A stretch of 20,012 bases of DNA from positions 1-20,012 of the IMG/VR virus record IMGVR_UViG_3300025806_003155; one strand, 5' to 3'. The translations under genes and the position numbers were made by a program. The notes under the pieces are model-generated. The model was not told the DNA's origin and made no database searches. It saw nothing but the letters and a program-made list of their open reading frames with translations. Numbering within the stretch: position 1 is the stretch's first letter; each line of letters begins with the position of its first letter. The DNA is from a virus. Positions 14,430 to 20,012 of the stretch are shown here, one piece after another.

Positions 14430-15092
14430 TCACTTATTTTCACTATTTTCCAGTTCATAATTTTTCTTAATCAAAATCTGTTGTTTTGTAACCCATGCTT
14501 TCTTGTATTCAGCATCCGCAAACAGCTTTGAAAATCCAGTAATATGCTTGAGCCTTAGTAATTCCTCTGGTTCCATCCCAAGATGGTTGCATATATCCTC
14601 GTCTTTCCAGCCCTCTCCAAGCATTGAGAAAACCATATTAGCCATTCCATCTACGCTATGTGATCCTCTGGCTCTGTTATGACGAACTGTTGCCGCCATC
14701 CGTTCATTTATATCTTTCTCAATAACGACTATAGGCAACCGACCATGGTTTCGATCTTTGATGTCTTGATTGCTTTTGCATGTAAAGAACCTATGAAACC
14801 CATCTACAATAACGTATTTATCATTTTCCTGATCATAAATAGTTACGACTGGCTGAGTATATCCATCATGTTTAATTGAGGTGTAAAGAAGCTTCATTTC
14901 CTTGCCCGCAACGCTATTGGGATTGTAATCGTTAGCTTGCACCTTCTCTATTGGAACCCATTTAACTCTGTCGACTGGCTGCTGTATCGGCGTAATTTCA
15001 TGCAAAAAATCTTTGATCTTTTCCATCATGTCAATTTTTGTTTGATCATCTGTGCCATGAAAGGCTTTTTCTAACTCATGCAAAATTTTCAT
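14430..15092 (-). CDS. ibrB: IbrB-like ParB/Srx-fold protein
   Basis: I place the start at ATG 15092, which overlaps the preceding stop as ATGA; an upstream TTG at 15110 is less likely. The 220-aa protein has a ParB/sulfiredoxin-fold domain: WVPIEKVQANDYNPNSVAGK, then VIVDGFHRFFT (the ParB box, about residues 94-104) and AATVRHNRARGSH (about 133-145). A helix-turn-helix region follows (WKDEDICNHLGMEPEELLRL). This order matches IbrB, whose partner IbrA is encoded next to it here too. In E. coli IbrA and IbrB together raise expression of eib immunoglobulin-binding genes. How they act is not established to my knowledge. Co-transcribed with packaging genes. Confidence 0.78.
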   Translation of the reverse strand: MKILHELEKAFHGTDDQTKIDMMEKIKDFLHEITPIQQPVDRVKWVPIEKVQANDYNPNSVAGKEMKLLYTSIKHDGYTQPVVTIYDQENDKYVIVDGFHRFFTCKSNQDIKDRNHGRLPIVVIEKDINERMAATVRHNRARGSHSVDGMANMVFSMLGEGWKDEDICNHLGMEPEELLRLKHITGFSKLFADAEYKKAWVTKQQILIKKNYELENSENK

Positions 15093-16261
15093 ACTGTTAC
15101 TGGTATCCAATCTTTCGCTTCTGATTTCTGGACGAATTTAATATCTTTGGGTTCGCCTCTACGCCACCTTCTATAAGTAATGGCATAAGGGCTTTGTTCA
15201 AAGTTGCTGCACTTAGTAAAATCAATATCTTGTGCAAGGACTGTTGCGATATGAACTTTATGAAGCTTTGAAACGTCTTTCATAAGGCCATACTTCTCAT
15301 CCATAGCATCAAACCGCTTTCTCATTGCGTCCTGATAGGATTGATCCGTTACAAGATTGACCAGCAAATGATCTCTATATTCCTTCCAATCTTTGAACAT
15401 ATATGGAAGCTTTTTGGCTTGGAACATATCCTCTTTGGTCATGTGACGGGCTTGATTAATACCCTCTAATCGCTTGGTTAATTTATTCCATGTCTCGCGC
15501 TCTATCTCTTGAAGATAAAAAAGCTGGTGAACTGCTGTTTCATGATGAAGGTTTGAAACCCTCATTTTAGTCGGGCTTATCCCATATTGATAAAAGTAGT
15601 CATATGCTTTGGCGTATTGCCATCCATGCTCATGTATGGATTTCCAAATGTCCGTATATGACCAATCATAAAGCGGATAGAAATTGTACTGCCCGACTTT
15701 CTTATCTACAGCCTTTCCCCAAGTTATCCATTTATATGTTGCTGCCGTTGTTAAGCCCGCAAGACGAGCAGGGCTTTCCTCTGCCCTTACTCCTGCTAGA
15801 ACTGCTAATTTTTTACTGGGCCAATGATGCTTCATAATTGCTGGGAAAAGATCAAAGAACCTATCTGTGCCGTATATATTCTCTGTTATGGCGAAATCTT
15901 CCTTTGGTCTCATCCAATCTTCGTCATCACCTTCTGTCCAGCAATGCAGAAAATGCTGATCATTCGACGTCGAGTTAGTCATGCGAATTGGCATCTGAAA
16001 CCACATAGGATCTACACGGGGATCTGTCATAACATCTCTGACGTAATCTATTACGTTCTGCCACTCAGCTTCTTGATCTAAGAACATGACCTTAAGCGGA
16101 AGCCTGTTTCGCTTCTCAGCGACCATCATGGCAAGCTGGAATGTTACTGTGCTATCCTTCCCACCTGAGAATGAAACAACAACATCCTCAAACTCATCAA
16201 ATATATACTCTATACGCTCTAAGGCTGCATCCCATACATTTTGTTTAACGTAAATTTTCAT
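15089..16261 (-). CDS. ibrA: IbrA-like PP-loop (PAPS reductase-family) protein
   Basis: The 390-aa protein has an N-type PP-loop, VVSFSGGKDSTVTF, with SGGKDS at 32-37, followed by LKVMFLDQEAEW (56-67) and the conserved LAGVRAEESPAR (155-166), as in PAPS reductases and related adenylating enzymes. The C-terminal half (FYPLYDWSYTDIW, GISPTKMRVSNLHHE) matches the DUF3440/IbrA branch. I see no ECGIH-like C-terminal catalytic Cys motif of true PAPS reductases, so sulfonucleotide reduction is unlikely. It probably binds ATP and activates a substrate by adenylation. It overlaps the GNAT gene upstream and the IbrB-like gene downstream by 4 bp each, which makes a joint function with IbrB likely. Confidence 0.85.
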   Translation of the reverse strand: MKIYVKQNVWDAALERIEYIFDEFEDVVVSFSGGKDSTVTFQLAMMVAEKRNRLPLKVMFLDQEAEWQNVIDYVRDVMTDPRVDPMWFQMPIRMTNSTSNDQHFLHCWTEGDDEDWMRPKEDFAITENIYGTDRFFDLFPAIMKHHWPSKKLAVLAGVRAEESPARLAGLTTAATYKWITWGKAVDKKVGQYNFYPLYDWSYTDIWKSIHEHGWQYAKAYDYFYQYGISPTKMRVSNLHHETAVHQLFYLQEIERETWNKLTKRLEGINQARHMTKEDMFQAKKLPYMFKDWKEYRDHLLVNLVTDQSYQDAMRKRFDAMDEKYGLMKDVSKLHKVHIATVLAQDIDFTKCSNFEQSPYAITYRRWRRGEPKDIKFVQKSEAKDWIPVTV

Positions 16262-16635
16262 AGCTCTAATATTAACTTTCTACCGCTGCACTTATATTCA
16301 ATCCCAGTAGGTTGGAACCCAAACTTCTTAGTGAAAAGAGAAGATTTAGACGTGGTTTCGATTGATTTGATACCCAAGGTCATAGCATAGCGTATTAATG
16401 TATGAGTTAAGAATGATGCAACGCCACCCTTACGAAAGGCAGTTTTAACATACAAATGATTTAATCTACCTTTGTTTTTTCCTAAAATCCTTAACGCAAC
16501 ACATCCTGCAATATTACCACCCATATCAGCGCAAAACCAAATCATATTCTTTCCGTCATGAAACTCTACAATACCTCTGTCATCCTCATTTTGCAGATGC
16601 TTAATTTCATTGAATTTACAGGTGCGGAATTTCAT
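16258..16635 (-). CDS. GNAT-family acetyltransferase of the cassette
   Basis: This 125-aa protein has a recognisable GNAT core: the beta4 strand and motif A are in LNHLYVKTAFRKGGVASFLT (about 58-77), with R-K-G-G-V-A the acetyl-CoA pyrophosphate loop. A helix with LIRYAMTLGI follows, then SSLFTKKFGFQPTG, the usual C-terminal GNAT strand. It is near the minimum GNAT length. Both ends overlap neighbours by 4 bp (ATGA). The substrate is not evident. Within the cassette it could acetylate a modified base, a sugar or a protein; this is inference. It is unrelated in sequence to the second GNAT gene at 2499-2948 beyond the family motif. Confidence 0.78.
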   Translation of the reverse strand: MKFRTCKFNEIKHLQNEDDRGIVEFHDGKNMIWFCADMGGNIAGCVALRILGKNKGRLNHLYVKTAFRKGGVASFLTHTLIRYAMTLGIKSIETTSKSSLFTKKFGFQPTGIEYKCSGRKLILEL

Positions 16636-17306
16636 ATCTCTAAATGCAAATCGTTTGCGCTGTTTCTGATTTTAAGATTAAGAGCTTCAAATGATTGATC
16701 TACAGAGGCAATGCTTTTTGTATCTCTTACTACTGAACCTATCGAAGATGGTGTGCCAAGAGTAGATTTTACGCTGAGATCATGACGTGCGAAACTATGA
16801 CAGAGAGTTACAATTCTCTTTTTATATTTCTGAGCGGCAAATCTAAACCTTACCTCATCGTGATATTTTGCTTTTGCTCTATCAATAAGCTCGTTGCATT
16901 CTATTACATCTTGAGCGAAATCAGGCGAAATCATATAAAACTGCGCCCATAAAAAATTGTTATCATTAAACCCATCAAAACCCTTTTCAGATATTTCTTG
17001 GAACTCTTTTCTTGGAGGGGTAAATAAGCTTATTAATCCTATTGGGTCTGCCAAGTGACCTTTCAAAACATTTATGTGAGCATCTATCGCTGTAGGCAAT
17101 GGCTTGATGTCATCTTGAGCAATCAAACAAATCTCAGTTCCCGATGCTATAACCGTTAATGCTTGCAAGGTATTGAACCACGGCCCCTTATACTCATGAT
17201 CAATATGTATTGTTATTTGATCTATAGATTTACAGAGAGAAAACGAGTGGACTAGGCGTCTAAGGGGCGCTGATCTATCTGGAACTGTAATTATGTGAGC
17301 CTTCAT
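16632..17306 (-). CDS. Glycosyltransferase-like protein (GT-A type)
   Basis: The 224-aa protein starts with strand-turn segments typical of nucleotide-sugar binding: AHIITVPDRSAPLRRLVHSF. SGTEICLIAQDDIKPLPTAI (about 55-74) then places QDDI where GT-A enzymes carry the metal-binding DXD motif at the end of a hydrophobic strand. Later features fit too: FLWAQFYMISPDFAQDVI, YHDEVRF (148-154) and IVTLCHSFARHDLSVKSTLG, which recalls the His/Ser-rich C-terminal segment of small glycosyltransferases. Overlaps of 1 bp and 4 bp join it to its neighbours. A role in glycosylating DNA or a protein is plausible but not shown. The glycosyltransferase call is moderate. Confidence 0.6.
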   Translation of the reverse strand: MKAHIITVPDRSAPLRRLVHSFSLCKSIDQITIHIDHEYKGPWFNTLQALTVIASGTEICLIAQDDIKPLPTAIDAHINVLKGHLADPIGLISLFTPPRKEFQEISEKGFDGFNDNNFLWAQFYMISPDFAQDVIECNELIDRAKAKYHDEVRFRFAAQKYKKRIVTLCHSFARHDLSVKSTLGTPSSIGSVVRDTKSIASVDQSFEALNLKIRNSANDLHLEI

Positions 17307-17611
17307 TATTTAAGAGGCTCCTTTGGTTTCCTTATATCTTCACGCTCTCTGTTAAATATTTTGCTGTTATTAGGATCGTCTGACATGATCCAATATCTCC
17401 ACCCATCAAGATAATAATAGTTGCGAGGCTTTTTGAAAAACTGCTGTTCTATGCCATGCTTTTTGATCATATGAGCAGTCCATGTAAACTCCTCTTTGCT
17501 TTCCCATGTGTCTCCAACAGTGTAAAAATGCGGCATCCAAGGCATGGTTTTTGCAAATTTATATTTAGCTGATCTCAAATTTTCGTTTAACCGCTCTATC
17601 TCATTACTCAT
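17306..17611 (-). CDS. Aromatic-rich 101-aa protein, methyltransferase-associated type
   Basis: The 101-aa product is rich in Trp, Tyr and Phe: KFAKTMPWMPHFYTVGDTWE, EEFTWTAHMIKKHG, NYYYLDGWRYWIMSDDPN, then a charged tail ending REREDIRKPKEP. This pattern, MPH-x-Y-T plus a G-x-x-Y-W-x-M turn, resembles small domains I associate with phage methyltransferase proteins, but I cannot name its function. The gene overlaps the methyltransferase gene upstream by 8 bp and meets the glycosyltransferase-like gene at one base, so it is part of the coupled cassette. Confidence 0.6.
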   Translation of the reverse strand: MSNEIERLNENLRSAKYKFAKTMPWMPHFYTVGDTWESKEEFTWTAHMIKKHGIEQQFFKKPRNYYYLDGWRYWIMSDDPNNSKIFNREREDIRKPKEPLK

Positions 17612-18155
17612 TAAATTTCTCCTGCAACTTTTGAGCGCGACCAGGGTTTAATTCAGCCGCAACAATATCAACTCCCCATCCATCCATAATTTTAGAGGTT
17701 ATCCCAAGGCCAGCGAATGGTTCAAATATACATGAGGGATTATGGTGCTTGATCGCCAGTTCCAGAACATCGAAGCCATTTATGGCTTTTTTGGGTTGTG
17801 GCAAATCTGAATTAAACTGCAATACGCAGAATGGCTGTTTAGTTGTTTGATAGCCAAAGATCTTACGAACAAAGTCAAATCCATGATCTCTACCTATATT
17901 AATAACTCTCTCAAACCCCTTCTTCCCATACTCTATAAAGGTAGGCTTTCCAGATGGTGCAAGCTCGAATAGACGGGATATGATATCATCAATATCATTC
18001 TTAGGCGGCGTATATCCCTTCTTACGCATATCCGTTTCAAACCACTTTACCATCCTATTTTCCCAAGGTGGATCTGTATAGGTCATATCGCACTCATCTG
18101 CGTAGTCAGATGGTAAGCTAAGAATGTCAGAAACTTGGAATTTTCTAAGAGGCAT
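17604..18155 (-). CDS. Short DNA-methyltransferase-like protein
   Basis: The 183-aa protein has the catalytic motif IV DPPW at 28-31 (MTYTDPPWENR), usual in N6-adenine and N4-cytosine methyltransferases. Motif I, the SAM-binding FEPFAGLG (144-151), lies near the C-terminus, followed by VAAELNPGRAQKL. Motif IV before motif I is the permuted, beta-class order. A separate target-recognition domain is not apparent and the protein is shorter than usual, so partner proteins may supply specificity. The ParB-like protein encoded immediately upstream, overlapping by one base, is a good candidate because such domains are fused to methyltransferases in other phages. Whether it acts on DNA needs testing. 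Confidence 0.75.
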   Translation of the reverse strand: MPLRKFQVSDILSLPSDYADECDMTYTDPPWENRMVKWFETDMRKKGYTPPKNDIDDIISRLFELAPSGKPTFIEYGKKGFERVINIGRDHGFDFVRKIFGYQTTKQPFCVLQFNSDLPQPKKAINGFDVLELAIKHHNPSCIFEPFAGLGITSKIMDGWGVDIVAAELNPGRAQKLQEKFNE

Positions 18156-18730
18156 TATCTGCCACCAAATGTAAATTCTTCACCGCAATGGGGGCATATA
18201 ACATCTGTTGTTTGTTGTGGCTGCAATCTACTACTTTGATCGTTTTGCATAGACTGATCAGCCTTTATCATCTTACCTTCGTCAATCTCTGAGGCATCAA
18301 AACTAGGCTCATATACTGGATTGAAATTGAATGCTGACATATCAATATCAACGCCCATCAAGGTCAAATCGTATCCATCATTACTCATTTCCTTTAGCTG
18401 GTTAAAATACTCATTAGTATCCCACTCCCCATTCTCAGCTAATTTGTTGTCCGCAATGACATAAGCTTTCTTCTGTTGCTCAGTCCAGCCTTCCGCTCTA
18501 GTGCATGGGACTTCTGAGATCCCAAGCTTTTTAGCTGCAAACAATCTACCATGACCCGCTATAATTTGATCATTTTCATCAATGAGGATTGGCATGGTCC
18601 AACCCCATTCTCTAATACTATTAGCAAGTTGATCAATTTGTGTATCGGGATGGATCTTTGGGTTTCGATCATATGGTACAAGATCATCTACTGATTTGAT
18701 CTCAATTTTATTTGCGGCCCAATTTTGCAT
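18155..18730 (-). CDS. ParB-like nuclease/Srx-fold protein with C-terminal CxxC
   Basis: The 191-aa protein begins with a ParB/Srx N-terminal domain: VDDLVPYDRNPKIHPDTQID, GWTMPILIDENDQIIAGHGR (the GHGR box at 59-62), FAAKKLGISEVP, and AYVIADNKLAENGEWD. The C-terminal third is less ordered and ends with ICPHCGEEFTFGG (C179, C182), half of a zinc-ribbon. This domain is commonly fused or adjacent to DNA methyltransferases in phages. It is the first gene after the promoter at 18753-18781, with a strong AAGGGAG ribosome-binding site. It is distinct from the IbrB-like ParB protein at the other end of the cassette. Confidence 0.82.
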   Translation of the reverse strand: MQNWAANKIEIKSVDDLVPYDRNPKIHPDTQIDQLANSIREWGWTMPILIDENDQIIAGHGRLFAAKKLGISEVPCTRAEGWTEQQKKAYVIADNKLAENGEWDTNEYFNQLKEMSNDGYDLTLMGVDIDMSAFNFNPVYEPSFDASEIDEGKMIKADQSMQNDQSSRLQPQQTTDVICPHCGEEFTFGGR

Positions 18731-18752
18731 AATAACTCCCTTTGTTTCTTAT

Positions 18753-18781
18753 TTTATAAAGAGCGTGAATAGATTTATCAA
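18753..18781 (-). promoter_or_regulatory. Leftward promoter for the modification/packaging operon
   Basis: On the minus strand TTGATA (18781-18776), a 17-base spacer and TATAAA (18758-18753) form a good sigma70-type promoter. It lies between the upstream terminator and the ParB-like gene at 18730. No later minus-strand promoter was noticed before the portal, so this may drive the whole run to 10343. Confidence 0.65.
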
Positions 18782-18793
18782 TACTCTTAGTTA

Positions 18794-18843
18794 AAATAAA
18801 AAACCCGTCCTCATCGCAGTGCGTATCCTAGCCAGAGAACGGG
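18794..18843 (-). terminator. Rho-independent terminator after the replication genes
   Basis: On the minus strand CCCGTTCTC (18843-18835) pairs with GAGGACGGG (18812-18804) as a 9-bp stem with one G-T wobble. A long loop contains a small inner GCA/TGC stem, and TTTTTTATTTT follows. It lies 35 bases past the stop of the 130-aa gene and separates replication from the next operon. Confidence 0.75.
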
Positions 18844-18877
18844 AAGTATTGAGGTAAAGTGCCTAAGCATTTTTATA

Positions 18878-19270
18878 CTACATCCTTTTGATGCCGCCTA
18901 GCAACTCCTCTGATAATCTTTTTCTTGCCTCTGCATCTGGGTTCTTTCTTGGCGGCGCTTCTATTTGAACTCTAGGCGTGGCATCGACAATCCTTTTTCT
19001 ATTTTTAAGAAGCATCTGAACTATCAATCCTTCGTGCGGCCTAGTCCTTGGGTATTCTATCAAATATTGCCTGCAAGCCGTATCTATCTCATCGCGGGTA
19101 TAATCCTGCAAACAATCCATCCATCCTAAAAGAATATCTCTCTTGACTAGCTCGTCCTGTGGAAGCTGAAAGTATCGCCCCATAAGAGCCTGTGCTTTGA
19201 TAGCTATATAGCCCCTGTGCTTTGTAAGCTGCCCATCGTCCATAATTTTGCTTTGAAGCGCTGGTAACAT
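18878..19270 (-). CDS. Putative replication partner / helicase-loader-like protein
   Basis: The 130-aa protein is mostly helical. The central part has ILLGWMDCLQDYTRDEIDTA and CRQYLIEYPRTRPHEGLIVQ, a pattern (W-x3-L-x2-Y-x4-[IV]-x2-A, followed by P-x(3-5)-I) that recurs in small phage proteins encoded next to O-like initiators. The C-terminus is basic and charged. Its start overlaps the stop of the O-like gene by one base. Position suggests a lambda-P-like or DnaC-like loading function, but there is no Walker motif, so this rests on context. Confidence 0.5.
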   Translation of the reverse strand: MLPALQSKIMDDGQLTKHRGYIAIKAQALMGRYFQLPQDELVKRDILLGWMDCLQDYTRDEIDTACRQYLIEYPRTRPHEGLIVQMLLKNRKRIVDATPRVQIEAPPRKNPDAEARKRLSEELLGGIKRM

Positions 19271-19953
19271 TATCTTAGCCTCGCAAGATCATTAACCATT
19301 CCGCGAAATCTAATATCAACACCCTGAGGTGCTTCTATCTCATCATCCCATCGCTCTTGGTTAAGCCATGTAGCGGCATGAGGTATAAACTTCGCATCTT
19401 TTCCATGTACGCTCTGAGCATATTCAGAAACAGCATCCATGATTTTTAATAGGGTTGTCTTGCGAACTGCCTTATTGAATGCGTCCTTGGCTTTTGCCTT
19501 GCCTATCTTTCTAGGGTAAATTTTCCAAAATTTATCGAAAGCAATTTGCACACTATATAAAGGTTCTTTTCCAAGCTTATTGCTTACAAGGTTAAGGGTA
19601 GGAAGATTTTTCTGGGGATGGGTGGAAATATTTTCCTTGGGGGTAGGAATATTTTTCCTAGGGCTTGTGTCTCCATAAGTATCAGTAAGTATCAGGAGAT
19701 ATCCATTGCTAGTTTGAGATCCGTTATCCCTATTCCGCTGTATGATCTGTATCAATCCCTTGTCAGCCAAATCTCCAAGGTGGTTTCTTACACTTCTATC
19801 TGTCATTTCTGATAGTTCAGCCAATCGTTTATGGCTTGGGAAGCAATCTCCTGTTTCTCCGTTATGATGGTCAGCCAACCAATAAAGAATAATCTTGGCG
19901 GCTGGTGATAGCCCCTGTTGCTTCATAGCCAATGCAGTCATGTAATGTGACAT
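19270..19953 (-). CDS. O-like replication initiator, winged-helix N-terminus
   Basis: The 227-aa protein has an N-terminal winged helix (HTH_36 type): LSPAAKIILYWLADHHNGET, then CFPSHKRLAELSEMTDRSVR and LADKGLIQIIQRN. A linker with repeated K-[NE]-[IL]-[PS]-T motifs follows (about 98-118). The C-terminal domain has the pattern FDKFWKIYPRKIGKAKAKDA and IPHAATWLNQERWDDEIE, typical of phage replication proteins of the lambda O group. Three iteron-like repeats lie within the coding region of the linker, as the lambda origin lies within O. It should bind the origin and recruit the host helicase with the next gene's product. Confidence 0.82.
   Translation of the reverse strand: MSHYMTALAMKQQGLSPAAKIILYWLADHHNGETGDCFPSHKRLAELSEMTDRSVRNHLGDLADKGLIQIIQRNRDNGSQTSNGYLLILTDTYGDTSPRKNIPTPKENISTHPQKNLPTLNLVSNKLGKEPLYSVQIAFDKFWKIYPRKIGKAKAKDAFNKAVRKTTLLKIMDAVSEYAQSVHGKDAKFIPHAATWLNQERWDDEIEAPQGVDIRFRGMVNDLARLR
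19596..19663. repeat. Three iteron-like repeats in the initiator gene, candidate replication origin
   Basis: On the plus strand, related cores GGAAGATTTTTCT (19601), GGAAATATTTTCC (19624) and GGAATATTTTTCC (19646) recur every 22-23 bases. They are preceded by GGGT or GGGTA and followed by short G-rich runs. Each core is nearly palindromic (GGAAA...TTTCC). An AT-rich stretch with one degenerate copy lies at about 19513-19538. Iterons in the middle of an O-like gene next to AT-rich DNA match the lambda origin plan. The repeats are seen; origin function is inferred. Confidence 0.6.
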
Positions 19954-20012
19954 ATTCTATACGCCCCTTTCATATTATTAACATTTCTTATTGCGTTATC
20001 CAGAAATGCCAT
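19938..20012 (-). CDS. C-terminal end of an upstream frame, partial
   Basis: A minus-strand frame is open from the right edge and ends in TGA at 19938, overlapping the start of the O-like gene by 16 bases. It shows about 24 residues, MAFLDNAIRNVNNMKGAYRI and onward. The ATG at the very edge may be internal. It could be the end of a real upstream gene, since such overlaps are common here. Too little is visible to name it. Confidence 0.3.
   Translation of the reverse strand: MAFLDNAIRNVNNMKGAYRICHIT

Noticed and set aside
15092-15110. TTG start at 15110 for the IbrB-like gene
   Set aside because: The ATG at 15092 gives the ATGA overlap seen at neighbouring junctions, so the six extra residues are unlikely to be used.
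19970-19996. Plus-strand similarity (ATTAACATTTCTTATTG) to the upstream part of the P2/P3 modules
   Set aside because: It lacks the TATATT -10 and the palindrome and points into a minus-strand gene overlap, so it is probably chance in AT-rich DNA.
1-20012. tRNA genes, CRISPR arrays, insertion sequences and attachment sites
   Set aside because: No cloverleaf-like segment, regularly spaced repeat-spacer unit, transposase or integrase was recognised by eye. A tRNA scan and repeat search would be needed for a firm negative.

Overview
The window is part of a tailed double-stranded DNA phage or prophage (Caudoviricetes) with an HK97-type capsid. It carries terminase, portal, MuF-like head protein, prohead protease, HK97-fold major capsid protein, tail-tip genes and an O-like replication protein. 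No ribosomal, tRNA or housekeeping gene was seen. The terminase resembles the gene-transfer-agent/alphaproteobacterial type and the base composition is moderately AT-rich with sigma70-like promoters. A proteobacterial, possibly alphaproteobacterial and perhaps aquatic, host is a reasonable guess but not proven. No integrase was seen, so lifestyle is undecided.

Layout, read leftward on the minus strand from the right end. (1) 20012-18878: the tail end of an upstream frame, then an O-like replication initiator with candidate origin iterons inside its gene, then a probable helicase-loader-type partner. A rho-independent terminator (18794-18843) closes this unit and a new minus-strand promoter (18753-18781) starts the next. 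(2) 18730-14430: seven tightly overlapping genes: ParB-like protein, short DPPW methyltransferase, small aromatic-rich protein, glycosyltransferase-like protein, GNAT acetyltransferase, IbrA-like PP-loop protein and IbrB-like ParB protein. This looks like a nucleic-acid modification or regulatory cassette. (3) 14416-10343: small terminase, large terminase and an unusually long portal (749 aa).

(4) 7324-10346: the morphogenesis block is interrupted by a plus-strand cluster of ten small genes. It is driven by three near-identical promoter/operator modules and includes a winged-helix protein and an AlpA-like HTH protein. It converges on the portal gene with a 4-bp overlap of the stop regions. 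(5) 7296-1: a minus-strand promoter divergent from the plus cluster restarts late transcription: three small genes, MuF-like protein, prohead protease, major capsid protein, a small Lys-rich protein, a tail protein, a GNAT protein, and a tail-tip protein with fibronectin type III-like modules that runs off the left edge.

The parts most worth follow-up are the seven-gene overlapping cassette with the IbrA/IbrB pair, the repeated promoter/operator system shared by both sides of the divergent switch, and the absence of recognisable tail tube, tape-measure and connector genes between capsid and tail tip.
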